A stretch of DNA of 25,518 nt, taken from the NCBI GenBank assembly GCA_902462295.1, contig CABQAZ010000020.1, forward strand, positions 1-25,518, given 5' to 3'. The notes under the pieces are model-generated. The model did not search any database. It worked only from the letters and a program-made list of their open reading frames with translations, and was not told where the DNA came from. Of the stretch, positions 7,451 to 16,138 are shown piece after piece. Every line of letters starts with the position of its first letter. The first letter of the stretch is position 1. The position numbers were made by a program, and so were the translations under genes. This DNA comes from an uncultured Clostridium sp. (GTDB lineage: Bacteria; Bacillota; Clostridia; TANB77; CAG-508).

Positions 7451-8774
7451 AGCAAAAATAATATTTGTACTAATATTTTGTATTATATGTATATTAATAA
7501 CATTAGGATTAATATTATATAAAAATATAGAAATAGACAATGATGATTTTAGTAGTGATAATACAGTATTAGATAAAAATATAAACAAAAAAGATGTTGA
7601 AGGAATTGATTTGAAAGGCACATATAATCAAAATGATTTAAAAATAGAAGAGAAACGAATTGCTAGAGATAAGATAGAGATTTTTTATTACCAAATAGAT
7701 GGACTAAAAGATATAACAATTCAAAGTAAAATTAATAATGAATTAGAACACTTGGCATTGAATTGTTATAAAGAGAAAATAAAAAATTTAAATGAAGTAA
7801 TAAATGTTAATGTTAATATGGTTAATACTGGAAATTTTGCTAATACTATTTCCTTTGAGACAACATATGTTGCAAAAATTGACGATAATGAAGAAGGATT
7901 CTATCAAGGCTTTAAGGGGATAAATTTTGATTTGACAACAGGAGAAGAAATACCAATAGAAAAATTATTTACATCAGATGCACCAATAGAGGAGATTTTA
8001 AGAAAGTCATCATATTATAGTTTAATACAAAATAATTTAGAAGATAATCTGTCAGGAGACATGATTGTAGCAAACTATGGAGATATAGAAGATGATATTG
8101 CTTTATTTATTAATAAGTATAAAAAAGGGCAGATAGATCAATTTAATTTTTCACCTAAATATATATACATTTATTATAATGATGATAGTACTATTACAAT
8201 AGATATGGGACGATATGCTAAATATATTGCTGTCTATAATAGATATTTAACAGATAAAACTATTTTTGAGACAAGTGATATTGGTTTAAAAAATATATAC
8301 ACTTTATCAGAAAGATATGAAATTGATTATAGATATACTAATTATCAAAAGGGAAGTAATTATTTTATAGATATAAATATAGATAATGTAGATGGAGAAG
8401 AAAATGCGTTTAGTAAGAAAGTATTACAAAATAAAATAAAAAGTATTGAATCTGAAATAGAAAGAATAAAATTAAATGCAAGTAAAGATTCTAATAGTTT
8501 TTATATATTAAATTATTATATAAATATTAATACAATAATGGAAAATTCAACTCAACAAACATTAACATATTGTCAATCAAGTGGGAATTCATATGAGATG
8601 ACAATTCATGATTTTGAAGAAAATATTGAACCAATTATAATTAAATATAATAGAATGGAACCAAGTGGAGAATTTCCTAATTATGTATATGATTTTAAAG
8701 ATATTTTGAAAATAGAGCCACAAGAAACAATAGAATATTATAATCCAGAAACAGGAGAGAAAATTGTAATTTAG
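7434..8774 (+). CDS. Membrane-anchored DUF3298-like extracellular protein
   Basis: The 446-residue product begins with a single membrane anchor (residues about 9-30) followed by an extracellular region. Residues about 65-250 resemble the DUF4163/DUF3298 pair found in RsiV-type proteins: an early strand set, then FYQGFKGINFDLTTGEEIPIEKLF, and FNFSPKYIYIYYND later. The C-terminal 190 residues are not recognised. The ATG at 7434 overlaps the end of the PstS-like gene by 17 bases and is preceded by AAAGGAGG, so coupling is strong. The cytosolic anti-sigma portion of RsiV is not present, so a sigma-factor role is not supported. A partnership with the phosphate-binding protein is inferred from the overlap alone. 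A strong hairpin follows the stop. Confidence 0.8.
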   Translation: MFKTTKAKIIFVLIFCIICILITLGLILYKNIEIDNDDFSSDNTVLDKNINKKDVEGIDLKGTYNQNDLKIEEKRIARDKIEIFYYQIDGLKDITIQSKINNELEHLALNCYKEKIKNLNEVINVNVNMVNTGNFANTISFETTYVAKIDDNEEGFYQGFKGINFDLTTGEEIPIEKLFTSDAPIEEILRKSSYYSLIQNNLEDNLSGDMIVANYGDIEDDIALFINKYKKGQIDQFNFSPKYIYIYYNDDSTITIDMGRYAKYIAVYNRYLTDKTIFETSDIGLKNIYTLSERYEIDYRYTNYQKGSNYFIDINIDNVDGEENAFSKKVLQNKIKSIESEIERIKLNASKDSNSFYILNYYININTIMENSTQQTLTYCQSSGNSYEMTIHDFEENIEPIIIKYNRMEPSGEFPNYVYDFKDILKIEPQETIEYYNPETGEKIVI

Positions 8775-8777
8775 TAT

Positions 8778-8822
8778 AAAATCACTCGATATTACAAATA
8801 ATTGTAATAAGGGTGATTTTTT
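8778..8822 (+). terminator. Terminator hairpin that also contains the ribosome binding site of the YitT gene
   Basis: The outer stem pairs 8778-8787 (AAAATCACTC) with 8811-8820 (GGGTGATTTT), with one wobble pair. An inner stem pairs ATTACAA (8791-8797) with TTGTAAT (8802-8808) around a 4-base loop. The T run ends at 8822 and the YitT ATG begins at 8823. The AAGGGTGA ribosome binding site (8809-8816) forms part of the 3' arm. The structure can therefore stop the upstream operon and hide the next start. Confidence 0.8.
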
Positions 8823-9674
8823 ATGAGCGGAGAATATATAAGAAAAGCAATAATAGAGGTAGGAGGAACACTTATTGGAGCATTGATTATGGCATTTGGA
8901 ATATCATCATTTCTATTGCCAAATCAATTATCTTCTGGTGGTTTTACTGGAATAGCAACAATAACATATTATTTATTGAAGATTCCAATGGGAGTTATGA
9001 TAATGGCATTAAATGTACCTTTATTTTTATTGGCTGGATATAGATTAGGAAAAGAGTTTTTTATAAAGTCATTAATAGGAACAGTAAGTTTATCTATTTT
9101 TATAGATATATTAGATAAATATCAACCTGTTACAACAGACAGATTTTTAGCATGTATATATGGTGGAGTATTAATAGGTATAGGAACTGCTATTATATTA
9201 AAGGTTGGTTCATCAACAGGTGGAACTGATTTAATTGCCAATGTTATAAAAACATATAATCCATATATTTCTATGAGTAGATATCTTACAATAATTGATA
9301 TTGTAATTATTGCATTAAATGTAATATTTTTTAAACATATTGAAATTGGATTGTATTCGGCTATTGCTATTTATTTGTTTGGACAATTAATTGATATAAT
9401 ATTTGAAGGGGTACATTATACAAAATTATTATTTATTATTTCAGATAAGAATGAAGAAATTTCTAAAGTTATAAGAGATAATGTAAAGAGAGGGGTTACT
9501 GGTCTTTATGGAAAGGGAATTTATAAAAATAAAGATAAATTAGTTTTAATTTGTGCTGCTTCAAGAGGAGATATTTCTAGAATTAAAGATATAGCTAAAA
9601 AAATTGATAGAAAATGTTTTGTTGTTATTGCTAATGCAAGAGAAGTATTAGGAGAGGGCTTTAAAGAAAAATAA
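8823..9674 (+). CDS. YitT family membrane protein
   Basis: The 283-residue product matches the YitT family (DUF161 membrane part plus DUF2179 cytosolic tail). The membrane part (residues about 10-205) holds roughly five or six spans and the family hallmarks GFGISSFLLPNQLSSGG-like FLLPNQLSSGGFTG, and VGSSTGGTDLIANVI. The tail (about 205-283) carries the ligand-binding-like pattern RGVTGLYGKGIYKNKDKLVLICAASRGD. The function of the family is unsettled. The ATG at 8823 follows AAGGGTGA, which is embedded in the terminator-like hairpin directly upstream. No separate promoter is obvious, so expression may depend on read-through and unfolding of that hairpin. A 15-bp hairpin follows the gene. Confidence 0.93.
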   Translation: MSGEYIRKAIIEVGGTLIGALIMAFGISSFLLPNQLSSGGFTGIATITYYLLKIPMGVMIMALNVPLFLLAGYRLGKEFFIKSLIGTVSLSIFIDILDKYQPVTTDRFLACIYGGVLIGIGTAIILKVGSSTGGTDLIANVIKTYNPYISMSRYLTIIDIVIIALNVIFFKHIEIGLYSAIAIYLFGQLIDIIFEGVHYTKLLFIISDKNEEISKVIRDNVKRGVTGLYGKGIYKNKDKLVLICAASRGDISRIKDIAKKIDRKCFVVIANAREVLGEGFKEK

Positions 9675-9677
9675 AAA

Positions 9678-9716
9678 ACTTAAATATAAGTTGAATTTTT
9701 TAACTTATATTTAAGT
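9678..9716 (-). terminator. Terminator of the gerAB-gerAC unit, possibly bidirectional
   Basis: A perfect 15-bp stem (arms 9678-9692 and 9702-9716) is followed on the minus strand by a T-rich run opposite the A run at 9673-9678. The last codons and stop of gerAC lie in the stem. No T run follows on the plus strand, so termination of the YitT transcript here is less certain. Confidence 0.75.
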
Positions 9717-11034
9717 CTTAGTTATTAATATACTAGAGATTGTATCAACATTTACATCAATATCAAAGTTTGAAGATTTAAATTTTTCTGACCAATCAAA
9801 ATCTTTCCATTCTTTTTCTGTGGCAAAATTTTTAAGAGCTTTATTACAAAAACAATCGATATCTGTTCCATATTCTTTTGTTAGTTTATTAAAATAATTA
9901 TTAAATTGTTGTTTTAGATAATCTTCTGTGGATTTTGAAAACTTTTCAAGTGTTTGCTTGTCTTCATAATTGATATCATTTTCAAGTGTTAATATAGAAG
10001 CTTGAAGATTAAGTTTTACTGAAATATGAGGTATATCATCGTCGATTTTTACAGAAATTTTTGATTTTTTTGTTGGTACTAAACTTAGTTCTACTTTTTC
10101 TTTATTACCATCTGGATAAGGATTAGGAATAGAAACAATACAAGAATCAACATTATTTTTAATAAGTAAATGACAAATAGTTTCTATAGCTGTTAATTCT
10201 CCACATAGTTTATCATCATCAAAAACAGCAATACCAATATTTTCACTACCACGTTTTCCTTGTATTGAGCTAGAACCTGCAAGTAAATCTTCTGGATTTG
10301 TAATGACATTTTCGTCTAATTTAGATGAATTAGTTTGAGATGAATCATTATTAGAATTTTCAGTAGAACTTTCTGAAGTGTTATCAGAGGAATTATCTGT
10401 TTGTTTTTGTCTTGCAGTTGCATCAAGTCCACCTAAAATAGCAGTACCATCACAATAATCACTAGAAAGTGAATTAAAAAATTGACCAACTGTAATATTA
10501 GAAAAATATCCAGTAAATTTATTGGTTATAGAAAAAGTATTATAATAGTTAGTAGTTATTTTTTCAAGGTTTGGCTTTACATTATCTAGATAGTCATAAG
10601 CAGGACAGTTGCTAATTACTAAGTTTGTTGTAGGTCTAAATTCTTCATTATTTAGTAGACTGTAAATTTGTGAGGAAATTCCGTTGTTTTGCAAATTCTT
10701 CTGAAAAGACGACAATATTACAGTGTGATAAATTAAGTTCTTTTCCAATATAACTATTTATTAAATTAAGTCCACTAAATATAGAATCTGCTTCACCAGA
10801 AACTAGAACAATACTACTAGATTCATCTGAAGAGCTATTATTTGGAGAAAAAGAGTCTGATTTTGAAAATTGTGCAGAAATCTTAATTTTGGATTTTTCA
10901 CCAACATCAATTCCTAGGGCTAAAATGTAAGCTAGGTTTGACATGTTATGAGATGTATAAGAACTTGAAAAAGCATAAATAAAAATAACTAATATAATAA
11001 TAAATGCTATAATACTAATACTGTTTTTACTCAT
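9711..11034 (-). CDS. gerAC: Spore germination protein GerAC family, interrupted by a +1 frameshift
   Basis: Two overlapping frames together encode one 440-residue Ger(x)C-type protein. The first frame (from the ATG at 11034) has a membrane segment, then LAYILALGIDVGEKSKIKI and the family motif YIGKELNLSHCNIVVFSEEFAKQ. It then meets CGG (10683-10681) and stops 10 codons later. The frame one base further on continues GISSQIYSLLNNEEFRPTTN and runs intact to the normal family end. Skipping one C at codon 118 restores the protein. An extra Ser/Asn-rich stretch (about 30 residues) lies in the middle. Most relatives are lipoproteins; no lipobox cysteine is visible here. The start overlaps the gerAB stop by four bases (ATGA). 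It may be a translated frameshift gene, an error, or an early pseudogene. Confidence 0.85.
10681..10683 (-). other. Candidate +1 frameshift site (CGG codon) in gerAC
   Basis: On the minus strand the zero frame reads GCA AAA CAA CGG AAT TTC. Skipping the C gives CAA-GGA-ATT, that is Gln-Gly-Ile, and restores the family alignment. The same six bases CGGAAT occur at the break of the TPR gene at 24967. Confidence 0.6.
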
Positions 11035-12125
11035 TTAAGCCACCTCCTTAAAACTTCTTTTAAAGTTGCTAAAAGTAATACTAAGAAACTAATTCCAATG
11101 ATTAAGATGAAAAATGCATATTTATACACAATATTTGAGTAATATATGGATATTGAAGTGTTTTTTGGTAGTAAGCTAACAATTAACATACATATTCCTA
11201 GTAGAAAGTTAAAGATTAAGCAATTTTTAGAATTTGTGAGTTTTTTTAATATATTACTTGAAAATTTTAGTGTAATACATAGGTAATTTACAAATGAAAT
11301 TATCCATATAAGTAAATATAGAGAATCAAGTTTCCTAAAAAATGACCCAAATTCTAGATATTTTGTAGCTGAATATAATGGCATTAATTCATCAGTTACA
11401 ATAAAACCACTAAACATAAATAATATTATTGAAAGACTTAGTAGTAAAAATATACAAGAAAGAACTATAGCTGTTACAGATATTTTTTTTATTTGTTCTG
11501 GTTTTTTTAATATAGGTGGCATAAAGTAAATATAAGCAAGTGCTTGAAATGCAAACATATTACATAAACCAGAAATAAATGTAGTAAATAAGCCATTTCC
11601 CAAAAGTGGATAAATTTTTTCAACTTCATAATAATTTATATCTGCAAAAAATAAAAGTAAAATATTAATTATTAAAAATGGAAAAAATATTAGTGTTGTT
11701 CTATAAATTGCATTATGTTTCATATTACATGATAAAATGGTAGCTAATATAAAAAATAATATGATGTAGAAAAGATTGGTTAGAGGAAAATATACAATTT
11801 TTAGGAATGATGAAAATAAGTTTAATAAAATTCCTCCAAAAAATATAAAGTATGCAATATATGCAAGACCAATAAACCATTTCAATAAATTTCCACCAAG
11901 ATAGTTTGAGATGTCTATTAAATCAAATGTTGGAAATCTTTTTAAAAAGTAACATATTATGCAAGTAAAAATTATTACTATTATACCAATATATAGTATA
12001 TTTAGTAATGAAGCTGAAGCTGTTACATTTATTATGGATTTTGTAATATTTAAAATTATATGATTAAAAGTAATAGTTACTAATAATGCTATTGCTTCTT
12101 TATTTCCGATTTTTGTATTATCCAT
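11031..12125 (-). CDS. gerAB: Spore germination permease GerAB family
   Basis: The 364-residue, very hydrophobic product has about ten membrane spans and fits the GerAB/amino acid permease-like family, the subunit of spore germinant receptors that binds the germinant. Family features are the N-terminal IGNKEAIALLVTITFNHIIL, the span-rich core, and LANMFAFQALAYIYFMPPIL-like FAFQALAYIYFM. I chose the ATG at 12125 because AAAGGA lies 6 bases ahead of it; an in-frame ATG five codons earlier precedes that site. It overlaps gerAC by four bases. The GerAA subunit is absent from this window, so the receptor is incomplete here. A weak TGTATA-N17-AATAATA sequence upstream resembles a forespore (sigma-G) promoter but is not secure. 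Confidence 0.9.
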   Translation of the reverse strand: MDNTKIGNKEAIALLVTITFNHIILNITKSIINVTASASLLNILYIGIIVIIFTCIICYFLKRFPTFDLIDISNYLGGNLLKWFIGLAYIAYFIFFGGILLNLFSSFLKIVYFPLTNLFYIILFFILATILSCNMKHNAIYRTTLIFFPFLIINILLLFFADINYYEVEKIYPLLGNGLFTTFISGLCNMFAFQALAYIYFMPPILKKPEQIKKISVTAIVLSCIFLLLSLSIILFMFSGFIVTDELMPLYSATKYLEFGSFFRKLDSLYLLIWIISFVNYLCITLKFSSNILKKLTNSKNCLIFNFLLGICMLIVSLLPKNTSISIYYSNIVYKYAFFILIIGISFLVLLLATLKEVLRRWLK

Positions 12126-12228
12126 GTATAATCCTTTCATATTTGAAAAATATTCTTACATATTATTTACAAATTTGTAGGATTTATACATTGTTATAGT
12201 TTAATAAATTTTATTGAATTTTTATAAA

Positions 12229-12409
12229 AAAGACATAGAATATAAGCTTTTCATTACATTCCTCAGTTTATTACAAAATTTAAGAAATTCTAAATTGTTT
12301 TATGGGTCCTTTCCACTATCGTGAACTCTTACCATAAAACTTCAAAGAATTTCTAAAATTTTTCCATGCACATTTGTCATTTCATTTAAAGCTTATATTT
12401 TATGTCTTT
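12229..12409 (+). repeat. 181-nt imperfect long hairpin, candidate structured RNA or repeat element
   Basis: The 393-base gap between gerAB and smc holds this structure. Closing arms 12229-12250 and 12388-12409 pair over 22 bp with a single G-U if read on the plus strand. An open central bubble of 24 and 25 bases follows. The apical arm has three paired blocks: 12275-12281 with 12356-12362, 12283-12291 with 12346-12354, and 12297-12305 with 12332-12340. The apical loop is 26 bases. This closing stem / central bubble / apical arm layout and size resemble 6S RNA. A MITE-like element with 22-bp inverted ends is the alternative. The 5' half recurs at 19035-19088. Confidence 0.6.
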
Positions 12410-12449
12410 CTTGGTACTAAATATACATTTAAAAATATATTTATATTAC

Positions 12450-12478
12450 TTGCTATTTTTTACAAATTACGATAAAAT
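12450..12478 (+). promoter_or_regulatory. Candidate promoter of smc
   Basis: TTGCTA (12450-12455), a 17-base spacer, then TAAAAT (12473-12478), 55 bases ahead of the smc start. Confidence 0.5.
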
Positions 12479-12533
12479 ACAACAAAGAAGTACCACAAAT
12501 AGTACTAAAAGCAACGAAAAAGGGTGAAAGAAC

Positions 12534-15500
12534 ATGTATTTAAAAAGACTTGAAATGCAAGGATTTAAATCATTTGCAGACAAAACAATATTAGAATTTA
12601 TGCCAGGAATAACAAGTGTAATAGGACCAAATGGCTCTGGAAAAAGTAATATATCAGATGCTATAAGATGGATACTAGGAGAGCAAAGTATGAAATCTTT
12701 AAGAGGAACTAAAACACAAGACATTATATTTGCAGGAACTCAAAATAGAAAATCATTAGGATTTGCAGAAGCATCATTAGTATTTGACAACACAGATGGA
12801 ACATTACCAATAGAATATTCAGAAGTAACAGTAACAAGAAAAATATACAGAAGTGGAGAAACGGGATATTATATAAACAAAGTGCCATGTAGATTGAGAG
12901 ACATTATAGAATTATTTATGGATACAGGTATAGGGAGAGATGGCTACTCAATAATAGGTCAAGGTAAAATAGACGAAATATTAAGTAATAAATCAGAAGA
13001 CAGAAGACATATTTTTGAGGAGGCTGCAGGAATTGTTAAATATAGAGCTAGGAAAGAAGAAACAGAAAAGAAATTAGAACAAACAAAGCTTAATTTACTT
13101 AGAATAAATGATATATTAACAGAGATTGAGGGAAACTTAGAACCATTACAACAACAATCAGATAAAGCAAAAAAGTATTTAAATTTAAAAGAAGAATTAA
13201 AAAACATAGAAGTAGGATTGTTTGTATATAACATTGAAAAATACAAACAATCTTTGGAAGAACTAACCAAAGATGAAGAAATAATGAATTCAACATTAAA
13301 CCAAGAAGAAGGAAAATTAGAAAGAGTTAAGATTTTAAAAGAAGAACTAAAAGATAGTATTGATGAAATTACAACACAAATCGAGAATATGCAAAATATA
13401 GGTTTTGAAAGCCAAAAAGAAATAGAAAAATTAAATTCAAACATAAATGTTGCAGAAGCTAAAATTATAAGCAATACTGAAAATATAAAAATATATCAAA
13501 AAGAAATTACAGAATTAGAAGAAAAAATCATAAACTTAAGAGAAGACATAGAACAAAAACAAACAAAGAAAGACAACCTAAAACAAAATAAAGAAAAATT
13601 TGAAAATGAATTAAAAGAAAAGGAAGAAGAATTAAAAAATTTAACAGAAAAACTAAGTTCTAAAGAAATAGAAATAGAAAAATTAAAAAAACAAGTAGAA
13701 GAAAATACAGATAGAAAATATGAATTACAATCAGAAATAAGTATGCAAACAGCTAATTTTGAAAATCTAGAAAAGAGACAAAAACAATTAAATCAAGAAA
13801 TAAGCAATAATGTTTCAGAATTAGATAGAACAAGAATGAAAAAAGAAGATATTGCAAAAGAATTTTATGAAATAGAAACTAATAGAAATAAAATTCTAAA
13901 ATCAATAGAGGGTATAGATAATAAAAAACAAGAAATAAATAATAAAATAAAAGAATTTGATATTAAAATAGCAAACAATACAAATGAAATGAGAATGAAA
14001 CAATCTAGATATAATTTTTTGATAGAAACAGAAAAAGAAAAAGAGGGGTATATAAAAAGTGTAAAATCATTATTAATGGATTGTGAAAAAATTAAAGAAC
14101 TTGGTAAAGGAATGCACGGAGTTTTAGCAAATATAATTTCAGTTCCAACAGAATATGAAACAGCAATAGAAATGTGCTTGGGGGCAAGTCTTCAAAACAT
14201 AGTTACAGAGACTGAAGAAGACGCCAAAAGACTAATAGAGCATCTAAGAAAAAACAATTTAGGAAGAGTGTCTTTTTTACCAATTACGTCTGTAAAAGGC
14301 AAGAAAATAGAAAATATGAAAGGTAAAAAAGTTGGAGTAGTAGGAATTGCTTCTGAATTGATAGCTTATGATAAAAAATATGAGCAAATAATATTAAGCT
14401 TACTTGGAAGAACAGTGGTTGTAGATAATATGCAAAATGCTATTAATTTAGCAAAAGAAAACAACTATTCATTCAGAATAATAACAATAGAGGGAGATGT
14501 TTTAAATCCATCTGGAGCTATTACAGGAGGCTCTGTAGCAAAGAAAACAGTTAATATATTAGGTAGAAGTAGAGAAATTGAAAACTTAGAAAAAGAAATA
14601 AAAAAATTGAAAGAAGATATTGGAAAACTAGAAAAAGACAAAGAACAATATGAAATATCATCAGAAGATGTTATAGAAGAAATACAAGGATTAGAAAGAC
14701 AATTACAAGAAATAGATATAACATATGCAACTGAAAAACAAAGAGTAGTATCAATAGATGAAAATATTGAGCAAATTCAAAAAAGGGTAGAAAAACTAAA
14801 AGATGAAAATGAGAAAGCAGAAGAAAGTAAAAACAAAATAAGAAGTAGCAAAGAGGAAAATGAAAAAATAATAGAAAATATTAATAAACAAAATGAAGAT
14901 AACCAAAAAATAATAGACGAATTTTCAAATGCTAATAAAGACAGCCAAAAATATATAGATGATTTAAACTTTGATATTACAAATTTGAAAATATCTGTAT
15001 CATCATTTAATGAAAGCGAAATTTCAATAGAAGAAATGACAGAAATGATAAACAAAGAAATTCAAACACATACAAAAAATAAAGATAATAAAAAAATGCA
15101 AATTGAAAATGCAGATACAGAAAATATTAAATTAAAAGAAGAAATTGAAAATACAAAACAAGAAATACAAAAAGTTAAATCACAGGTTGAAAATAGTGGA
15201 GAAAATATTGAGAAATTAAAACAAGAGAGAATCAATAAAAATGAAAAATTAAGTAAAAAAGAAAATGAACAAACTGAACAATTTAAAATTATTGAGGAAC
15301 TAAAATCTCAAATTACAAAACTAGAAGTAAAGAAATCGAAAATAGAAGAAGATATCACAGATATTATCAATAAATTGTGGGAAGAATATGAACTTACACC
15401 TAATAATGTAGAAAATTATTCGAAACCAGATAATGTTGTATTAACACAAAAAAGGGTAAATGCTTTAAGAACAGATATAAAGGAATTAGGAAGTGTTAAT

Positions 15501-16079
15501 GTAGATTCAATAGAAGAATATAAAAATCTAAAAGACAGATATGATTTTATGTGTGAACAAAGATTAGATTTAGAAGAAACAATGTCAAAATTAAGAAAAG
15601 TAATTCAGGATATGACAGAAACTATGAAAGAACAATTCAAAGAAAAATTTGAAGTTATTAATAAGAATTTTGGAGAAGTGTTTAAAGAATTGTTTGGTGG
15701 AGGAATGGCTGAAGTAACATTAACAGATGAGGAGAACATTTTAGAGTGTGGAATAGATATTACTGTTCAACCACCAGGAAAAAAACTTCAAAACATGACT
15801 CTATTGTCTGGTGGAGAGAAAGCATTTACTGCTATTGCATTATTATTTGCAATACTTAAAATTAATCCTGCTCCATTCTGTGTGCTTGATGAAATAGAAG
15901 CGGCACTTGATGATGTTAATGTTTATAGATATGCAGAATATTTAAAGAAGTTTGCTAAAGAAACGCAATTTTTGATTATTACACATAGAAAAGGAACAAT
16001 GGAAGTCGCAGATACAGTTTATGGTGTTACAATGGAGGAAAAAGGAATTTCAAAATTGTTATCTATGAAGTTGAAATAA
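12534..16079 (+). CDS. smc: Chromosome segregation protein SMC
   Basis: The 1181-residue product is a full-length SMC ATPase, which with ScpA and ScpB organises and helps separate the chromosome. The N-terminal Walker A is GPNGSGKSN (31-39). Long coiled coils run from about 165 to 510 and 690 to 1000. The hinge (about 520-660) includes GMHGVLANIISV, CLGASLQNIVTETEEDA and LNPSGAITGGS. The C-terminal head has the LLSGGEKAFTAIALL signature near 1090 and Walker B FCVLDEIEAALDD with the catalytic glutamate near 1120. An AAAGGGTG site precedes the ATG. In many Firmicutes smc follows rnc and is followed by ftsY; here it is 7 kb from rnc, has its own upstream region and ends in a terminator with no ftsY. 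Confidence 0.98.
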   Translation: MYLKRLEMQGFKSFADKTILEFMPGITSVIGPNGSGKSNISDAIRWILGEQSMKSLRGTKTQDIIFAGTQNRKSLGFAEASLVFDNTDGTLPIEYSEVTVTRKIYRSGETGYYINKVPCRLRDIIELFMDTGIGRDGYSIIGQGKIDEILSNKSEDRRHIFEEAAGIVKYRARKEETEKKLEQTKLNLLRINDILTEIEGNLEPLQQQSDKAKKYLNLKEELKNIEVGLFVYNIEKYKQSLEELTKDEEIMNSTLNQEEGKLERVKILKEELKDSIDEITTQIENMQNIGFESQKEIEKLNSNINVAEAKIISNTENIKIYQKEITELEEKIINLREDIEQKQTKKDNLKQNKEKFENELKEKEEELKNLTEKLSSKEIEIEKLKKQVEENTDRKYELQSEISMQTANFENLEKRQKQLNQEISNNVSELDRTRMKKEDIAKEFYEIETNRNKILKSIEGIDNKKQEINNKIKEFDIKIANNTNEMRMKQSRYNFLIETEKEKEGYIKSVKSLLMDCEKIKELGKGMHGVLANIISVPTEYETAIEMCLGASLQNIVTETEEDAKRLIEHLRKNNLGRVSFLPITSVKGKKIENMKGKKVGVVGIASELIAYDKKYEQIILSLLGRTVVVDNMQNAINLAKENNYSFRIITIEGDVLNPSGAITGGSVAKKTVNILGRSREIENLEKEIKKLKEDIGKLEKDKEQYEISSEDVIEEIQGLERQLQEIDITYATEKQRVVSIDENIEQIQKRVEKLKDENEKAEESKNKIRSSKEENEKIIENINKQNEDNQKIIDEFSNANKDSQKYIDDLNFDITNLKISVSSFNESEISIEEMTEMINKEIQTHTKNKDNKKMQIENADTENIKLKEEIENTKQEIQKVKSQVENSGENIEKLKQERINKNEKLSKKENEQTEQFKIIEELKSQITKLEVKKSKIEEDITDIINKLWEEYELTPNNVENYSKPDNVVLTQKRVNALRTDIKELGSVNVDSIEEYKNLKDRYDFMCEQRLDLEETMSKLRKVIQDMTETMKEQFKEKFEVINKNFGEVFKELFGGGMAEVTLTDEENILECGIDITVQPPGKKLQNMTLLSGGEKAFTAIALLFAILKINPAPFCVLDEIEAALDDVNVYRYAEYLKKFAKETQFLIITHRKGTMEVADTVYGVTMEEKGISKLLSMKLK

Positions 16080-16102
16080 TAAGATGTGAAAAATATTAAA
16101 GG

Positions 16103-16138
16103 AAATATGGGGATAAAGAAGATAATCCCCATATTTTT
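16103..16138 (+). terminator. Terminator of smc
   Basis: AAATATGGGGAT (16103-16114) and ATCCCCATATTT (16125-16136) form a perfect 12-bp stem with a 10-base loop, followed by two more T. The stop of the convergent gene lies at its edge. Confidence 0.88.

Noticed and set aside
8813..9043. Plus-strand open frame overlapping the YitT gene start in another frame
   Set aside because: The YitT frame has the family domains and the binding site; the other frame is an Ile/Asn/Trp-rich shadow.
10681..10683. CGG reassigned to another amino acid (such as Trp or Gln) with no frameshift
   Set aside because: Reading CGG as any amino acid leaves the zero frame ending after about ten more codons in both genes, while homologous sequence continues in the +1 frame.
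12229..12409. Firm call of a MITE or transposon remnant
   Set aside because: The ends are inverted repeats, but I see no target-site duplication and no transposase, so it is reported only as a hairpin element.
12959..13474. Minus-strand open frame of 171 codons inside smc
   Set aside because: It is an antisense shadow of the coiled-coil coding region, rich in Phe/Ser/Leu because of the A-rich sense strand, and lacks a binding site.
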